Assembly (NCBI GenBank): GCA_039029935.1
Contig: JBCCFC010000198.1
Location: forward strand, 1 to 14,087
Direction of reading: 5' to 3'
DNA: 14,087 nt
DNA from: G039029935 sp039029935
GTDB lineage: Bacteria > Chloroflexota > Anaerolineae > Caldilineales > Caldilineaceae
Part shown: positions 13,395 through 14,087 of the stretch, one piece after another
How the letters are laid out: each line of letters opens with the position of its first letter
Numbering within the stretch: position 1 is the first letter of the stretch
Translations under genes and position numbers: made by a program
The notes under the pieces: generated by a model
What the model was told of the DNA's origin: nothing
Database searches by the model: none
Seen by the model: only the letters and a program-made list of their open reading frames with translations

Positions 13395-14081
13395 TTACGA
13401 TGTCGCAAAGCGATAGCCAACACCACGAACAGTTTGAATATACTGTGGATTTTTTGGGTTATCTTCGATCTTTTCACGCAGCCATCGGATATGGACATCT
13501 AATGTGCGTGTGTCGCCAACCCAATCGTGTCCCCAGACGTGATCAAAAATTTTTGATCGTGGAATGGCTTGTCCGGCCTGTGACATAAGCAAATACAGCA
13601 GTTCAAACTCTTTATGACGCAACGACAGTTCTTCACTGCCTTTGTAGACACGATGTGTATTCAAATTCATCTGAATATCACCAACCGTTGTAACGCTGGA
13701 CGGCGACACGGCTTGGTCTAACTCTACACGACGTAACATGGCTTTGATGCGGGCAATTAACTCACGTGTGCTAAACGGTTTGGTCAAATAATCATCTGCC
13801 CCCAACTCCAACCCCAGAATTCGGTCTACTTCCTCACCGAGGGCCGTCAGCATCAGAATCGGCACATTGCTCCGTTCACGCAGTTCACGGCACACGGCCC
13901 ATCCATCCATCTCTGGCATCATGATGTCAAGAATCACAATGTCCGGATTTTGCGATAGTGCCAAGAGTAGCCCGTCACGGCCATTGTTGGCAACCCCTAC
14001 CTCATACTCATATTGTTGAAGCGCACGGGTAAGAGGTTCTGTAATATATCGGTCATCATCAATTAATACAATTTTAGTCAT
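13395..14081 (-). CDS. OmpR/PhoB-family response regulator
   Basis: 228 residues, standard for this family. The receiver domain (about 1-115) has acidic pocket D8-D10, phospho-acceptor D52 (VILDIMMPEMDG), T79 (LMLTALGEE) and K101 (DDYLTKPFS). The C-terminal winged-helix DNA-binding domain (about 130-226) has LSLRHKEFELLYLLM, VWGHDWVGDTRTLDVHIRWL and a final IQTVRGVGYRF. It is phosphorylated by the kinase encoded immediately downstream and regulates transcription of unknown targets. ATG 14081 gives the normal MTKIVLIDDD start. Only 6 bases upstream are in the window, so the ribosome-binding site and promoter cannot be checked. Confidence 0.96.
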   Translation of the reverse strand: MTKIVLIDDDRYITEPLTRALQQYEYEVGVANNGRDGLLLALSQNPDIVILDIMMPEMDGWAVCRELRERSNVPILMLTALGEEVDRILGLELGADDYLTKPFSTRELIARIKAMLRRVELDQAVSPSSVTTVGDIQMNLNTHRVYKGSEELSLRHKEFELLYLLMSQAGQAIPRSKIFDHVWGHDWVGDTRTLDVHIRWLREKIEDNPKNPQYIQTVRGVGYRFATS

Positions 14082-14087
14082 AATGGC

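Overview
The window looks like part of a free-living bacterial chromosome, most likely Chloroflexota (Anaerolineae/Caldilineales type). This is inferred from four things: a secreted SdrD_B/DUF11 repeat protein ending in an FLPVVQR tail of a kind common in that phylum, a Tat-like lipoprotein sugar-binding protein, mid-range GC, and many short palindromic intergenic repeats. No database search was possible, so the taxonomy is an inference.

Layout from left to right. Positions 2-2023 (+) hold the 3' part of a large surface-protein gene. It converges on a three-gene sugar ABC importer (-): binding protein 5523-4117, MalF-type permease 4015-3074 and MalG-type permease 3071-2181. A perfect 17-bp hairpin at 2117-2156 probably ends transcription from both sides. 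The importer has a good promoter (TTGACA, 17 bases, TACCAT) with a LacI/CcpA-type operator upstream, and no ATPase gene is present. Upstream on the same strand is a SAM-dependent methyltransferase (6652-5891). Its stop overlaps the start of an undescribed 80-codon frame that carries one in-frame TAA (5894-5652). An AT-rich divergent region separates it from a hybrid histidine kinase (6958-8799, +). That kinase converges on a malate/L-lactate-type dehydrogenase (10029-8989, -). Next come tRNA-Leu(CAG) with its own promoter and terminator, a phytanoyl-CoA-dioxygenase-like gene (11451-10465, -), a roughly 480-base island of repeats and hairpins with a possible gene remnant, and a classical two-component operon (-): OmpR/PhoB-type regulator 14081-13395 followed by a HAMP-type histidine kinase 13382-11934.

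How the genes may work together: the importer, the dehydrogenase and the dioxygenase fit uptake and oxidation of carbohydrate-type substrates, but the last two are separate transcription units from the importer, so a shared pathway is only a guess. The two kinases are unrelated in design. One is a cytoplasmic GAF sensor with its own receiver and no partner nearby. The other is a membrane sensor paired with its regulator.

No CRISPR array, prophage, transposase, toxin-antitoxin pair or recognisable defence system was seen. The least explained material is between genes: the stop-interrupted frame after the methyltransferase, at least five different short repeat families, a 21-bp direct repeat bracketing the tRNA, and a 116-base element closed by a 9-bp inverted repeat.
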